From assembly GCF_014534745.1 (NCBI RefSeq), contig NZ_JACVVP010000006.1, positions 62,001 through 126,000 on the forward strand: a stretch of 64,000 bases of DNA. The letters run 5' to 3'. Numbering within the stretch: the stretch's first letter is position 1; the number at the start of each line of letters is the position of its first letter. This document shows, piece by piece, positions 52,905 to 63,500 of the stretch. A program made the translations under genes and the position numbers. Source of the DNA: Flammeovirga sp. EKP202 (lineage in GTDB: Bacteria; Bacteroidota; Bacteroidia; Cytophagales; Flammeovirgaceae). The notes below the pieces were generated by a model. It saw only the letters and a list, made by a program, of their open reading frames with translations, did not search any database and was not told the DNA's origin.

Positions 52905-54881
52905 TTACTGAGAGCTGTCTTGCTTTTCTAGTTTTACAGACTGATCAATGGCATCTTGAAATTCATTATCAAAATTGATTACCTTTTGAAGGGATTGATC
53001 ATTTCTCTTTTCATGAGGATAGAAACGGCGCCATTTTGAATAGTCACCACCAACCCATTGAATTGATTTTAATTCTGGTGATTCACCTGACCATCTATCA
53101 TCTACTTTAAATTTACCTTTTGCTTTCCAAGCTGCCTGTAATGATAATTCCGTCAACTCATCCCAGTCTTTTAATGGCTTACCTCCTGTTGTTTTAAAAT
53201 CAGATGCTACTAACTCAATTGTATTTAAACCTTTGTTGGGTAATTCTATAACTGCCGTATACTCTTCTTTTCTTCTACCTGTATAAGACAACCACTGATT
53301 CGTAACTATCTCTACTGAGATTTTATTATTTGCTTCTGTTGTGACTAAATCAATTTTTAGTGTTCCACCTTCTGGCCCCATAAATGATGGGTCTATCACT
53401 TTTCTTGTACTATAAAACCAATGTTGACGGTTTGTAGGGTAAAGAGTATACCAATCTTGCATCCCATTTTTAAAATCATCTACTTTATTTTGTCTGTACT
53501 CTGTTGCTTTCACTTTTGCTTCTGCCAACATTTCAGGGTATGCTGCTTGGTATTCAGAAGTTACAGTAATAGAATTTGTTGCATTTCTTCCTGGTCGTGA
53601 AGGAATTTCATATCCCACATTGTAAGTGATATTTGCAAAAGCAAACAAAGGCTCTTTTGCGTCGAATACAGGACATTCTGCTTCATAAGAATTTCCTTTT
53701 TTAGTAACAATTGCACTTCTGAAGAAACGTACTCTTGGATCTCTAGAATAGCCATAGTATACCTCCACTTTTTCAATAGGCAAACCTGATGTTTCATCGG
53801 GTTTAACCTTGAAAACAGGAATTCCGCTTTTAGTCTTTAGCTTTAATTCAGTAGCAGATGTTTTAGGGAATTTTACTTTACCTTGTAAATGAGACTGCAT
53901 CCATACAAAGCGAGCGGCATCAGTATTGTCGGTAAATCTATGATTTAAATGTGGTGCCAAAACCAAAATATTCTCTGTTTTTTTCGGTAGTGTACTCATT
54001 CCTTTGATCACTAATTCAAGAGGAGAATTAAAATCATCTGTTGACCCTAAAAATAAAATTGGCGTATTGATTTCTGGCCAATACGACTGACAGTCGACAA
54101 CTTGTTTGTAATATTCTAAGTCCTTCTGCATTCCTCTCTTACTATGAGGCAAACCCCATAAATCTTCATGTAAATAACCAGTACCACCTACTGAAGGAGC
54201 AGCAGCTTTTACACGAGAATCAATAGCAACTTGAACTGTTAACTTACCTCCCATTGAATGCCCTTCAACACCTAATTTTGTTGCATCCACTTCCGGTCTT
54301 TCTTCCAAAAATGTCAATGCACGACGCCCTGCCATTGCAACTAAAGTCCAGCTACTGTTCATTGGATGAGGTTCACTATATAAAGTGTTAGGTCCTGCAG
54401 TAACATCATTCCAATGCATTAAACCTTCTTCTCTACCCAAGAATCCAGCTGCGATACCATCCCAATCTGTATTTGGCAAACCTTCTTCCACTTCTTTTTC
54501 TCCCCAATTGATACTGATACATGCAAAACCTAATTTCACCCAAAATTCCACTCTTGACTTTTCGGCTCTTTGCCCACCACCATGAAGGTGTAGTACTGCA
54601 GGAACGTTTTCAGCCTCTTTTGGATAACCATAGTAAGCACTAATTTTAGGAGAAGCTGATTTATTCGTTCCTTCCAATTGACCAAGATCAAAGCGAATAT
54701 ATTCAAAGTTTCCATTTTCCTTTTCCCATTTCTTCAACACTTCTACATTTAAAGGTTCTGATTTAGGGTTATAGTTTCTCCAGAGTTCTTCCACTGATTG
54801 TGGTGCTTTGTTCTGAGCATAGGTCAATTGAATACAGCCAAAGATCAAGGTTGTCCATAATAATTTTAAAGTAATCTTCAT
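52905..54881 (-). CDS. Secreted alpha/beta-hydrolase, esterase-like
   Basis: A signal peptide (LWTTLIFGCIQLTYAQ) precedes an alpha/beta-hydrolase domain. The oxyanion-hole region is AVLHLHGGGQRAEKSR, and the nucleophile is in GHSMGG (S209). A later Asp (GSTDDFNSPLE) and His (APHLNHRF) complete a triad in the right order. This architecture resembles carbohydrate esterases and dienelactone hydrolases; the C-terminal half (from about 350) is beta-rich and may bind substrate. I start at the ATG 54879-54881 rather than the TTG four codons upstream. Deacetylation or ester cleavage on polysaccharide is an inference from the sulfatase neighbour. Confidence 0.8.
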   Translation of the reverse strand: MKITLKLLWTTLIFGCIQLTYAQNKAPQSVEELWRNYNPKSEPLNVEVLKKWEKENGNFEYIRFDLGQLEGTNKSASPKISAYYGYPKEAENVPAVLHLHGGGQRAEKSRVEFWVKLGFACISINWGEKEVEEGLPNTDWDGIAAGFLGREEGLMHWNDVTAGPNTLYSEPHPMNSSWTLVAMAGRRALTFLEERPEVDATKLGVEGHSMGGKLTVQVAIDSRVKAAAPSVGGTGYLHEDLWGLPHSKRGMQKDLEYYKQVVDCQSYWPEINTPILFLGSTDDFNSPLELVIKGMSTLPKKTENILVLAPHLNHRFTDNTDAARFVWMQSHLQGKVKFPKTSATELKLKTKSGIPVFKVKPDETSGLPIEKVEVYYGYSRDPRVRFFRSAIVTKKGNSYEAECPVFDAKEPLFAFANITYNVGYEIPSRPGRNATNSITVTSEYQAAYPEMLAEAKVKATEYRQNKVDDFKNGMQDWYTLYPTNRQHWFYSTRKVIDPSFMGPEGGTLKIDLVTTEANNKISVEIVTNQWLSYTGRRKEEYTAVIELPNKGLNTIELVASDFKTTGGKPLKDWDELTELSLQAAWKAKGKFKVDDRWSGESPELKSIQWVGGDYSKWRRFYPHEKRNDQSLQKVINFDNEFQDAIDQSVKLEKQDSSQ

Positions 54882-55060
54882 CGTTCTTTTCAATACTTTA
54901 ATTCAAAAAAATAAGTACACATCTAACTTTGTTATAGGAGGTACATTTCACTTTCATAGCAAATATAGAATAGCATGTAATAGGTTTTGTGGGTTAATAT
55001 ATCAATTCTTTGTGCAAATCTAACAAGTAATAAAACTATCATTCCTAGTCAAGAAAACAA

Positions 55061-55089
55061 AAAAGAGGTAATGTTTTACTACCTCTTTT
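55061..55089 (-). terminator. Terminator of the MORN/DUF2490 operon
   Basis: AAAAGAGGTA (55061-55070) and TACCTCTTTT (55080-55089) pair perfectly over 10 bases with a 9-base loop, followed leftwards by TTGTTTTC. It lies 17 bases after the MORN gene stop. Confidence 0.7.
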
Positions 55090-55106
55090 CATTTTATGGT
55101 TTACTA

Positions 55107-55985
55107 CTAACCTTTCATCCCTTGTTTCTTGTTTTTGGGTTTATCCTTCTTCCAAATCCCTTCAAAAATTTTCTTATCCTCTTTATCGAAAATTACGCCA
55201 AAACCTTCTCTTAGATTATCACTCCAAAAACCTTCATACCTTTCTCCCGAATTAAAATAATAAACACCAAAACCTTCCCTCGTTCCGTTCTTGAAATTTC
55301 CTTCAAAACGATCTCCATTTTCCCAAGTATAGAGGCCATGACCATTTCGTCTGTTGTTTTCCCAATACCCTTCGTAGAAACCTGTTTTTTCAAAAACAGC
55401 ATAACCAAATCCATTGGCTTTACCGTCTAACACTTCACCGATATACTTTATTTCAGCACCATCATGATTGACAATTTCCAAACGGTTAATCTCCTTATCC
55501 TTGAGTACTAATTCTTTTTTAAGACTCTTGATTTCTTTTTGATTATGCTCAATATTTTCCTCAAGAGCACCTTTACGCTTGGCGAGTACTTGGTTATTCT
55601 TTTTATAGAATTTAATACTATCGTATAAGTGCCTCTGGTTTCTCTTTAAATTTTTAATATAGATTTCCTTATGATAATACCTCTTTTCTAATTCATTGAT
55701 TTTATCAAATGGCAGTTTTTGTTCATTAATATACGACCATGCTTTTTCGGTATAATCAGTGGTATTACTGATACTATCCATTATGCTGTAATAATGTAAA
55801 GCTGTATCATAATGATGCAACAAAAGTAGCGAATCGGCCTTACTCTTGATTGACAAGATTTCTAGCTCAACCTCTTTCTGTTCTAACGATTGAATCTTCT
55901 TCGATAAATCTCGGATATGTGTACTGTAATAATAAATAGTACCGCACAATAACGAGAATATAATAAGTATTAGTACTTTTTTCAT
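55107..55985 (-). CDS. MORN-repeat protein with N-terminal membrane anchor
   Basis: One N-terminal membrane helix (MKKVLILIIFSLLCGTIYYY) is followed by a long coiled-coil region (about residues 26-180; LSKKIQSLEQKEVELEILS, then ENIEHNQKEIKSLKKELVLK) and about four MORN repeats (ENGDRFEGNFKNGTREGFG; SGERYEGFWSDNLREGFG) near the C-terminus. I use the ATG at 55983-55985; a TTG start four codons earlier would overlap the DUF2490 stop. MORN repeats bind lipids or act as scaffolds. It is the second gene of an operon with the DUF2490 gene, 1 base away. Confidence 0.8.
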   Translation of the reverse strand: MKKVLILIIFSLLCGTIYYYSTHIRDLSKKIQSLEQKEVELEILSIKSKADSLLLLHHYDTALHYYSIMDSISNTTDYTEKAWSYINEQKLPFDKINELEKRYYHKEIYIKNLKRNQRHLYDSIKFYKKNNQVLAKRKGALEENIEHNQKEIKSLKKELVLKDKEINRLEIVNHDGAEIKYIGEVLDGKANGFGYAVFEKTGFYEGYWENNRRNGHGLYTWENGDRFEGNFKNGTREGFGVYYFNSGERYEGFWSDNLREGFGVIFDKEDKKIFEGIWKKDKPKNKKQGMKG

Positions 55986-55986
55986 G

Positions 55987-56799
55987 TTAATAGCCAAGGT
56001 TTATTTTTGGAATAGAATTTCCTTTTTTACGTGTATCTAAACCGATAAATACATTGAATCGGAAGATGTGACTGGTTTTATATTGATATCCACTTGATTT
56101 CTGTCCTAAAGTCCACATGTGACCTGCGAAAAGTGTAATATTATTATTCACGACATAACCAAAACCATTGTACGTTCTGAAATCCTCGAAAGGGTTGAAG
56201 CCAACTGATCCACCAGAATGCATAAAAATTTCCATACTGGGTGAAAAATAGAGTGTGTTCTTTTCAATTTTCCTCTTATTGATTGGAATGTACATGAACA
56301 TTTTGTAGCGGTATCTGTTGGTATAATCATACTCGGCACCTATATCATTGTCTTTTTTCCATCTATGTTCAAAACGGAATTGATGGTACATTTTCACCCT
56401 ACCCATAGTAGGCATTCTGAAAAGCCATTGGTGCCAAATACGATGTTCTAATGTATAACTTTCATATAAATCACTTCCTGGGTCTGGAGAGAAGTTGACC
56501 ACCATTGTGGGACCCACTACAAACTCGAAATAATCATTGATGTAAACATTTAACCCCGCACGGTTATAAACTTGTCTTGGTCGGCCTACAAATGAAGTTA
56601 CATCATCTATAGCGTTTCTTGATCTATAATGATGTTCTCCATAATAGCCGAATCGATCTGAAAAACGGACTTTTAAGTACACTCCGTTCCAGATACCTGT
56701 TTCTTCTAAATTTACTTCAGGACCTTCCTGAGCATTAATTTGAGTACAAAAAGCGAGCAAAATAATTGCAAGCGTAGTAATGATTGGTAGTTTTAGCAT
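55987..56799 (-). CDS. DUF2490 family outer-membrane protein
   Basis: A signal peptide (MLKLPIITTLAIILLAFCTQINAQ) precedes a DUF2490 barrel: GIWNGVYLKVRFSDRFGYYG, RAGLNVYINDYFEFVVGPTM, LEHRIWHQWLF and HQFRFEHRWKK. The 270 residues fit the family. The role is unknown. It heads the operon with the MORN-repeat gene, and the near-zero gap points to joint production. Confidence 0.85.
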   Translation of the reverse strand: MLKLPIITTLAIILLAFCTQINAQEGPEVNLEETGIWNGVYLKVRFSDRFGYYGEHHYRSRNAIDDVTSFVGRPRQVYNRAGLNVYINDYFEFVVGPTMVVNFSPDPGSDLYESYTLEHRIWHQWLFRMPTMGRVKMYHQFRFEHRWKKDNDIGAEYDYTNRYRYKMFMYIPINKRKIEKNTLYFSPSMEIFMHSGGSVGFNPFEDFRTYNGFGYVVNNNITLFAGHMWTLGQKSSGYQYKTSHIFRFNVFIGLDTRKKGNSIPKINLGY

Positions 56800-57232
56800 A
56801 TATCAATTAAGTGAAGTTAGACCTTTTCAAAATGCGATCTGAGTGTTGTGAAGAGTGTTGGTTTTAGTGAAAGTTATGGACTTTTCTTAGTAGAAATCCA
56901 CAAAACAGTACTAAACAAATGTAGGAGGGTAAAGGGTCTTTTCTTAATTTATTAAAGTCTATTATTATTTTTTTAGATATTTTTCACCTAAAAAGCTAAG
57001 TTGGTTAATATTTGTAATTCAATTTTTATAACATACCAGATAAGTTTCAACAAAATATTCCATTTTTCTATTACTTGTTTATAAAATAAAATTTGGATCG
57101 TATTCACAATTAACCGAAGCAAATCAAACGTAATAGTAAATCTTCATTTTTTTTAATAAATGTATTGTCAAAACGTCTTAAGAGCATCATTATTGAAGCT
57201 AATAGATAGAAATATGGGAAATTGATAATAAA
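56800..57232. other. Non-coding AT-rich gap
   Basis: These 433 bases between the DUF2490 start and the REP-like repeat contain no credible open frame, hairpin or repeat that I can support. It must hold the DUF2490 promoter, but I see no clear -33/-7 pair. Confidence 0.5.
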
Positions 57233-57424
57233 CAACTACACCATAAACTAAATTTTCGTTATTTATATTGTTTAGAAATCAGGAGATTTCTGATGATCTT
57301 AAGGACACGAATGATGCTAACGCTTAACATTCGCGCCATTGAGTTTTCTACCATTTTAGTTGGGTAGTACTCCTCCTGGCATTGAAGTATAAGTTATACG
57401 AAAACTTAGCTTACAATGTGATAA
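57233..57424. mobile_element. REP-like element with inverted ends, copy B/D
   Basis: The ends are inverted copies of the same 26-base sequence: 57233-57258 (20 of 26 matching the consensus) and 57399-57424 (22 of 26). Between lies the 60-base palindromic core in the reverse orientation to copy A, then 65 unmatched bases. Total about 192 bases. It resembles a small MITE, and its right end is 90 bases from the GH81 stop. Confidence 0.65.
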
Positions 57425-57455
57425 CACTTCAATATGAAGCTCCAAACATAAAAAA

Positions 57456-57488
57456 TCTACCCTGCTGTATTTTCAACAACAGGGTAGA
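57456..57488 (-). terminator. Terminator of the GH81 gene
   Basis: TCTACCCTG (57456-57464) pairs with CAGGGTAGA (57480-57488), followed leftwards by TTTTTTATG. It lies 26 bases after the GH81 stop. Confidence 0.8.
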
Positions 57489-57513
57489 ATTAGGTCAGTC
57501 TCTTAAATCAATT

Positions 57514-60500
57514 TTATTGTTTGATCACTTTTATCTTTTTATAAGATTGAGTGCCTTCAATTTCTAGAACATAAACACCTGACTGAAGTTGTCCTAAATT
57601 CATTTTATATACTCTTTGACTCGTAGACTCTTCAATTAATAATCTACCATTCAAATCATAAAGCTTCACAACCTGTTTGGTTTCTAGAAATTCTAAAGTA
57701 AGAACATCCTTAACAGGGTTTGGATAATGAAGAATTGAAATTGATTCATCCTCAATTGATGTCACATTACCTTCCACGATTTCTACTTCTAAAACTTCTG
57801 AAGTCACTGAAGCAGATTCATTGTCAGTGGCAATAGCAGTGATAGCGAAAGTGCCAAGACTTACTGGTCTCCAATCCAATGTATACGGAGCTTCAGTGAC
57901 AACACCTAAAGAAGTCGTTCCTTCAAAGAACTCCACTTGTGTTACTGATCCGTCTGTATCCGCTGCATTTGCGGTCAATGTAATCGTGGTATTTAATTCA
58001 TACTCTACAAGGTCATCTGATGTTCCTACCGTAACCGTTGGTGGCACATTTTCTACCACTGTATTAATCATGATTGAAATGGCAGCAGAAGTAGCAGACG
58101 CTCCTTTATCGTCTGTCGCTACAGCTGTAATACTGTAAGAATTAGCAGTTGAAGGTTTCCAGTCCAATGTATACGGAGCTGTAGATACAACACCTAAAGA
58201 AGTTGTTCCTTCAAAAAACTCTACCTGAGCAATTGTTCCATCTGTATCATCGGCTGTTGCATTGAAAGTAATGGTAGCCCCTAAATCGTAGTCAGTATTA
58301 CCATCTGCTGTTACTAAACTAATTGTTGGTAATTCATTTTTCGATTCTAGTGTAAAGTTCATCTTACCAAGGTTAAACTCACCACCAACAAAATTCACTT
58401 TCAACACATGCTTACCTTCTGAAAGTTGAACTCCAGAAACAGAAGCCGTTACCCAATCACCCCAACCTTGAGTAGCATCTACATCAATATTCGTTGAAAC
58501 TTTCTGTCCATCCAATTCAAAGAAGAATGGTCCTCTACTTTCATTATTTCCTGAAGCGTATCTAAAATCACATTTATAAAGGCCAGAATCTCCTATTTGA
58601 ACAGTATAAGTCAACCATTCACCAGCTTGCACCCATCCAACAGTATTTCCTTCTTCACCTTCAGCAACAACGTCTACCAATTCCTCTGGTCTAGTGCCAC
58701 CTTGGTTGATGTTAGAATGATCTAAATATGTAATCCCTTGACCTGAACCGAACTCAAATTTATCAAAATTACCCGCTTCAATTGTACCCGGAATTACATA
58801 TGGCGTATCACCAAATGGTAGAATTTGACCAACAGCCACCATTTCTTCTGATGACATTAATGTACTTTGGTCATCAAAAGTAACTACCGCTTTTAATTTT
58901 AATTCACCACTAACATTAGATGTCCAGTTATAAGAATAAGGTGCTGTAGTACTTGAACCTAATGCTGTTTCACCTGCAAAATATTCTACATTTGTAATCG
59001 CTTTTGTTGCATTTAGAACCTCTACTTCTAATAAAATTGAAGATCCTAATACGTATTTACTATTTGGAGTAATTCCTTTTAGTTTTACAATTGGCTCAGT
59101 TGGAGAATTTGTATCACAATCTCCTACTACAAAAGTTTGACGATCGTCTGCTGTATTACGTTCTCCACCTTCAGGGTGGTTATAAGTATAATAGAATTCG
59201 ATTGTACTTCCTGCTGATGCATTGATTGGGAAAGGTTCATTGGGCTTAGCATTGTGTCCTCCGATTCCTCCACCATCTACAGAGTAATAGAAAATTAAGA
59301 CGGTGTTGCCAACGCCCTCAACAATAGGAATAAAAGTAACTGATGATTGATCACTTCCTTCAGTGATTTCATAAGAGAAGTGTCCGTTTGCTGCTGTACC
59401 TTGGCCACAAACATCTCCAGATTTACCAGTGATTTTTACAAGATCTGAGATTTTTGTTTTTCCGTCATTGTCGGTCGCTACCGCTTTGATATTATTTTGG
59501 TTTAATGCAACTGTATAATCTGTTTCAAATGGAGCTTGAGTATCTGTTTCAATCAATTGATCATTGGCATAAAACGCTACACTTACTACCGTACCATCTG
59601 AATCCGATGCATCAGCAGTCAACTTAATCGTAGTTCCTTCTTTAAATGAATCTCCATCCATTGGAGATGTAATTGAAACCATTGGTAAAGTTTCATCTAC
59701 AGGAGCTGAAACACAAGTTCCGATTACATAAAAATGTGGATTGTCTAATGTATTTCTTTCACCACCATCTGGATGAGAATACGTATAATAGAACTCTATT
59801 GGTGTACCTTCAGGAGCATTAATAGTGTAAGGCTCATTTGGCTTAACATTATAACCTGCAAGACCTCCTCCATTGATATTTAAGAATAAAATACAAACTG
59901 AAGAACCCATTCCTACTTCATTAGGAACAAAAGTTACGGTAGGATTATTTTTATCGTCAGAAAGTACATAATCATAATGACCATTTTCAGCTGTACCAGA
60001 ACAAGATGGCGGTGCTTTAGTAGTGATTGAAACAGGGGTTGTAGAGGTTACATTGCCATCATTATCTGTCGCAGATGCATAAACACTATATGTATTTAAC
60101 ATCTCCGTACTCCAATCAAAAGTATAAGGAGCTTCGGTCAGCATTGCCACACTTTCATTATTGACAAAGAATTCTACTTTTTGAACTGTACCGTCTAAAT
60201 CAGAAGCTTCTGCTGCTAATGGAATGGTTGCTCCAGTAAAGAACGATCCTCCTTCTTTTGGAGATGTTAACGTCACGATAGGTGCTAAAATACCATTTGA
60301 TGAAGCAAAAATCTTCACTAAATCAGAATTTGTATAAGAACCATTTGATACCGTAAGTTTGATTAGGTATTCACCAGCAATCATTTCCGACAATTGTGGA
60401 GCTACAGCTTTATCATCAGAGAAAACTAATACGCTAGGACCATACACTTGCTCCCATTGATAAGTTAAGCTAGCATTACCTGGATCAGAACTACCTGAAG

Positions 60501-63500
60501 CATCTAAACTTGGAGCTGTACCTGATAAATCAACTACTAAATCTTCTCCAGCATCTGCTGATGGTAAATCATATCCTAAATCGCCAGTTCTCTCAAAAGT
60601 TAATTTTCCTAAGTTAAACTCTCCTCCATTAAATGAAACTCTTAAAATATGAGATCCTTTTGGCAACTCTAAATTGCTCACCGTGTTACTATTCCAATTC
60701 GACCAGCCGCCTGTACCAGATACACTGATATCACTTGAGATTTTTGTATCATTTAATGATAAATAGAAAGGTCCACCACCTGCTCCATTTCCACTTGCAT
60801 AGCGGAAAGTCATATCATAAACACCTGAAGTAGTCACATCTACAGTATATTCTAACCACTCACCAGCTGCGGTCCAACCAACAGTTGCACCTTCATCATT
60901 TTCTAATACGTTATCAACTCCTTCTTCTTTTCTATAATTCCCATTATTTGATGGATCTTGATCATTATAAGTAATTCCTTGACCAAGTCCTCCTTGGAAT
61001 TCATCAAAATTTCCCGCTTCAATTGTACCAGGTATCACATTTGCATTACCACCAAAAGGCACTTGGAAGCCTGCAGTCACACTAACAATATTAGTTACTG
61101 TAAAGTTTTCGCCATCATATACTTTTGCGTAGAATTGGTGTAAACCTGCTTGTAAACCTGTCGCTTTCACAGCATACGGTGCAGAAGTTACAGTTCCTAC
61201 TACCTCACTTCCACTGAAAATCTCCACTTTAGAAGGTGTTACTCCACTAACATCAACCATCAAATCAACTGCTCCATTAACAGCTGCTTGTTCAAAACTA
61301 CTTGTAATTGTGCCTGAGAAATTAACATCTTTATTTGTCACTAATTGTCCAGCAGGAACTTCCAATTGATATCCATCAGAGAACGTCACCGTTTTATCTG
61401 TAGTACCGTAGTTTTGAGCAACATACGTGATATTACCATCTTTGTTGAAAGCCACTGCCATTGGTGAGTCCGCCGTTTTAGACATATCCAATTGACCTAG
61501 TGCATTCATAGCATGAAGCCAATGGTAAGTATGAGCATCAGAAACACCAAACTTCATCGTACGATCAGGGTGATCATTGTACAATTCAATTGCTTTTGCT
61601 GGATCTGAGAACGATAAGTATTTCCACATTACATCATACCAAAGGTTTGGATTATCTACTTTATCCAAAACTTGAGTATTTTGAGTCATTTCAGCCCAAA
61701 GTTTATCTACATATGCGGTATTATGCCCTAAGTATAATGATCCACCATGAATAGGATATAACTCAATATTGTAGGATGCTGCGATATCTGCAGTCCAAAA
61801 CGTACCATTATCATAACTATTACCCCAAACTCTTGAAACCAAGCTATAAGGTTGGTCATCTTTGAAATTTCTTTCATTCATATCGAACCAATATTCTTCT
61901 ACAGCCGCTTGTTCTGTAGTATAAAGATAGATCCCCAAATCTCTGATTTCTTTGTTACCTGTCACCTCTCCCCAATGGATCAATGAAGTGTTGAATTGCA
62001 TACTTTCAGAAGTTGATTCTTGATCATTTCCTTGAGGGAAAGAAGCAAATCCATTGGCCCAACAATGACCAGCATAAGGGCTAAAGTTTCTTAAGTAAGG
62101 GAATGTATCATCATTTCTGTTTGAAGAAGCTGCATCTCTTACTAAAAGGTTGATCATGTCTCCATATTGAGCCGCCCAACCTGGCTGATACTGCTCTAAA
62201 AAGGCTGCTGCATGAATGAAATATCCCCAATGAAAATGATGGTCATTTAAGTTGGAGTCTTGACCATGACCTGCTGGGTAACCAATCATTGCAGACCAAC
62301 TTGTATTGTAGTAGAATAAGAAAGCTACTTCACCTAACTCTGCTGTCAGCCAATCTTCCAATCTTTCCTGTACAGTGGCTAACATTTTATCTCTTGCTAT
62401 ATCATTACCCGTTAAATCTGCTATTCTTGCAGTTTGGATCAAACGGTTCATTACTTGTCCTTCGTTATACGAATCTGTCCAAGTCGATAAGCTTTCGTTT
62501 TGTAGTGCTTCTACCTTTTGGTTCAATGTTGAAACATCAAACCCATTACTATAATTATTGACATAAGGTAAAGTTGGTAATACACCATAGAAAGTATTTT
62601 CAGTCGTAAACGTGTTACCATCTAACATTTTTAATTCACCTCTTACTGACGAATAAGACAATTCAATCGGTTGTGGAGAATTAGATGATAAATTTGACCA
62701 TTGGTGAGGTAAAAGTCCCATTAATACATTAGAGTTACTTCCCTCTTTTACATCTACTTCTACATTATACACAGTTGCTAAAGTTGAAGTTGCTTCATCA
62801 TAAGTCCAATCAGCTGTTGTATTGGTTGGAAAAACATAGGCATATTTTTGAAGGTTTAAAGCTTCTTGAGCAACATCTGTTGTATTTAGAGAAAGTTTAG
62901 CAAGTGACCAATAGTTTTTACCATTTAAAGTCGAAGTATAAACTTCTCCATTTTGTTCCCATGTACTACCTGTTGGAGCATAAATCACAAAACTTGCACC
63001 ATGACGGGCATTCTCCACCGTTATCATTTCATTTGATACCGTTACAGTACCTTGGCTAATTGTTACACTTGCTACATCTGCATCCATTTTGTTGAAATAG
63101 ACGAATGGCATACCGATACCAGATGTTGCTTGGAAATGTTGTGATCCATCATTCCAATCCATCGTTACAGTCCAGTCAGAATGATCTGCAATCGTAGTCT
63201 TTGATGCATTTAAATTTTGTACACCAACTAAAATAGGTGAAATATCATCCAATACTCCCCATGGAATATAAGTCACAACTAAACCCTCGTTCGTGGTCTT
63301 CATGGCTAATGGATAGTTGAATAAGTTGTCAGCATGATCACTTTGAATAAGTGTTGACCACCAATCATTTGTGGGTACTGGTTTGTTGATAGCCGCCTCA
63401 CTTAATTGAGGACTTCCAGCCGGTTCTCCGTTACGACCTGCTTGATCTACTCCAGGGTGCTGTGTGGTATAACTACCACTCCCCACTGGTGTTATTTGAG

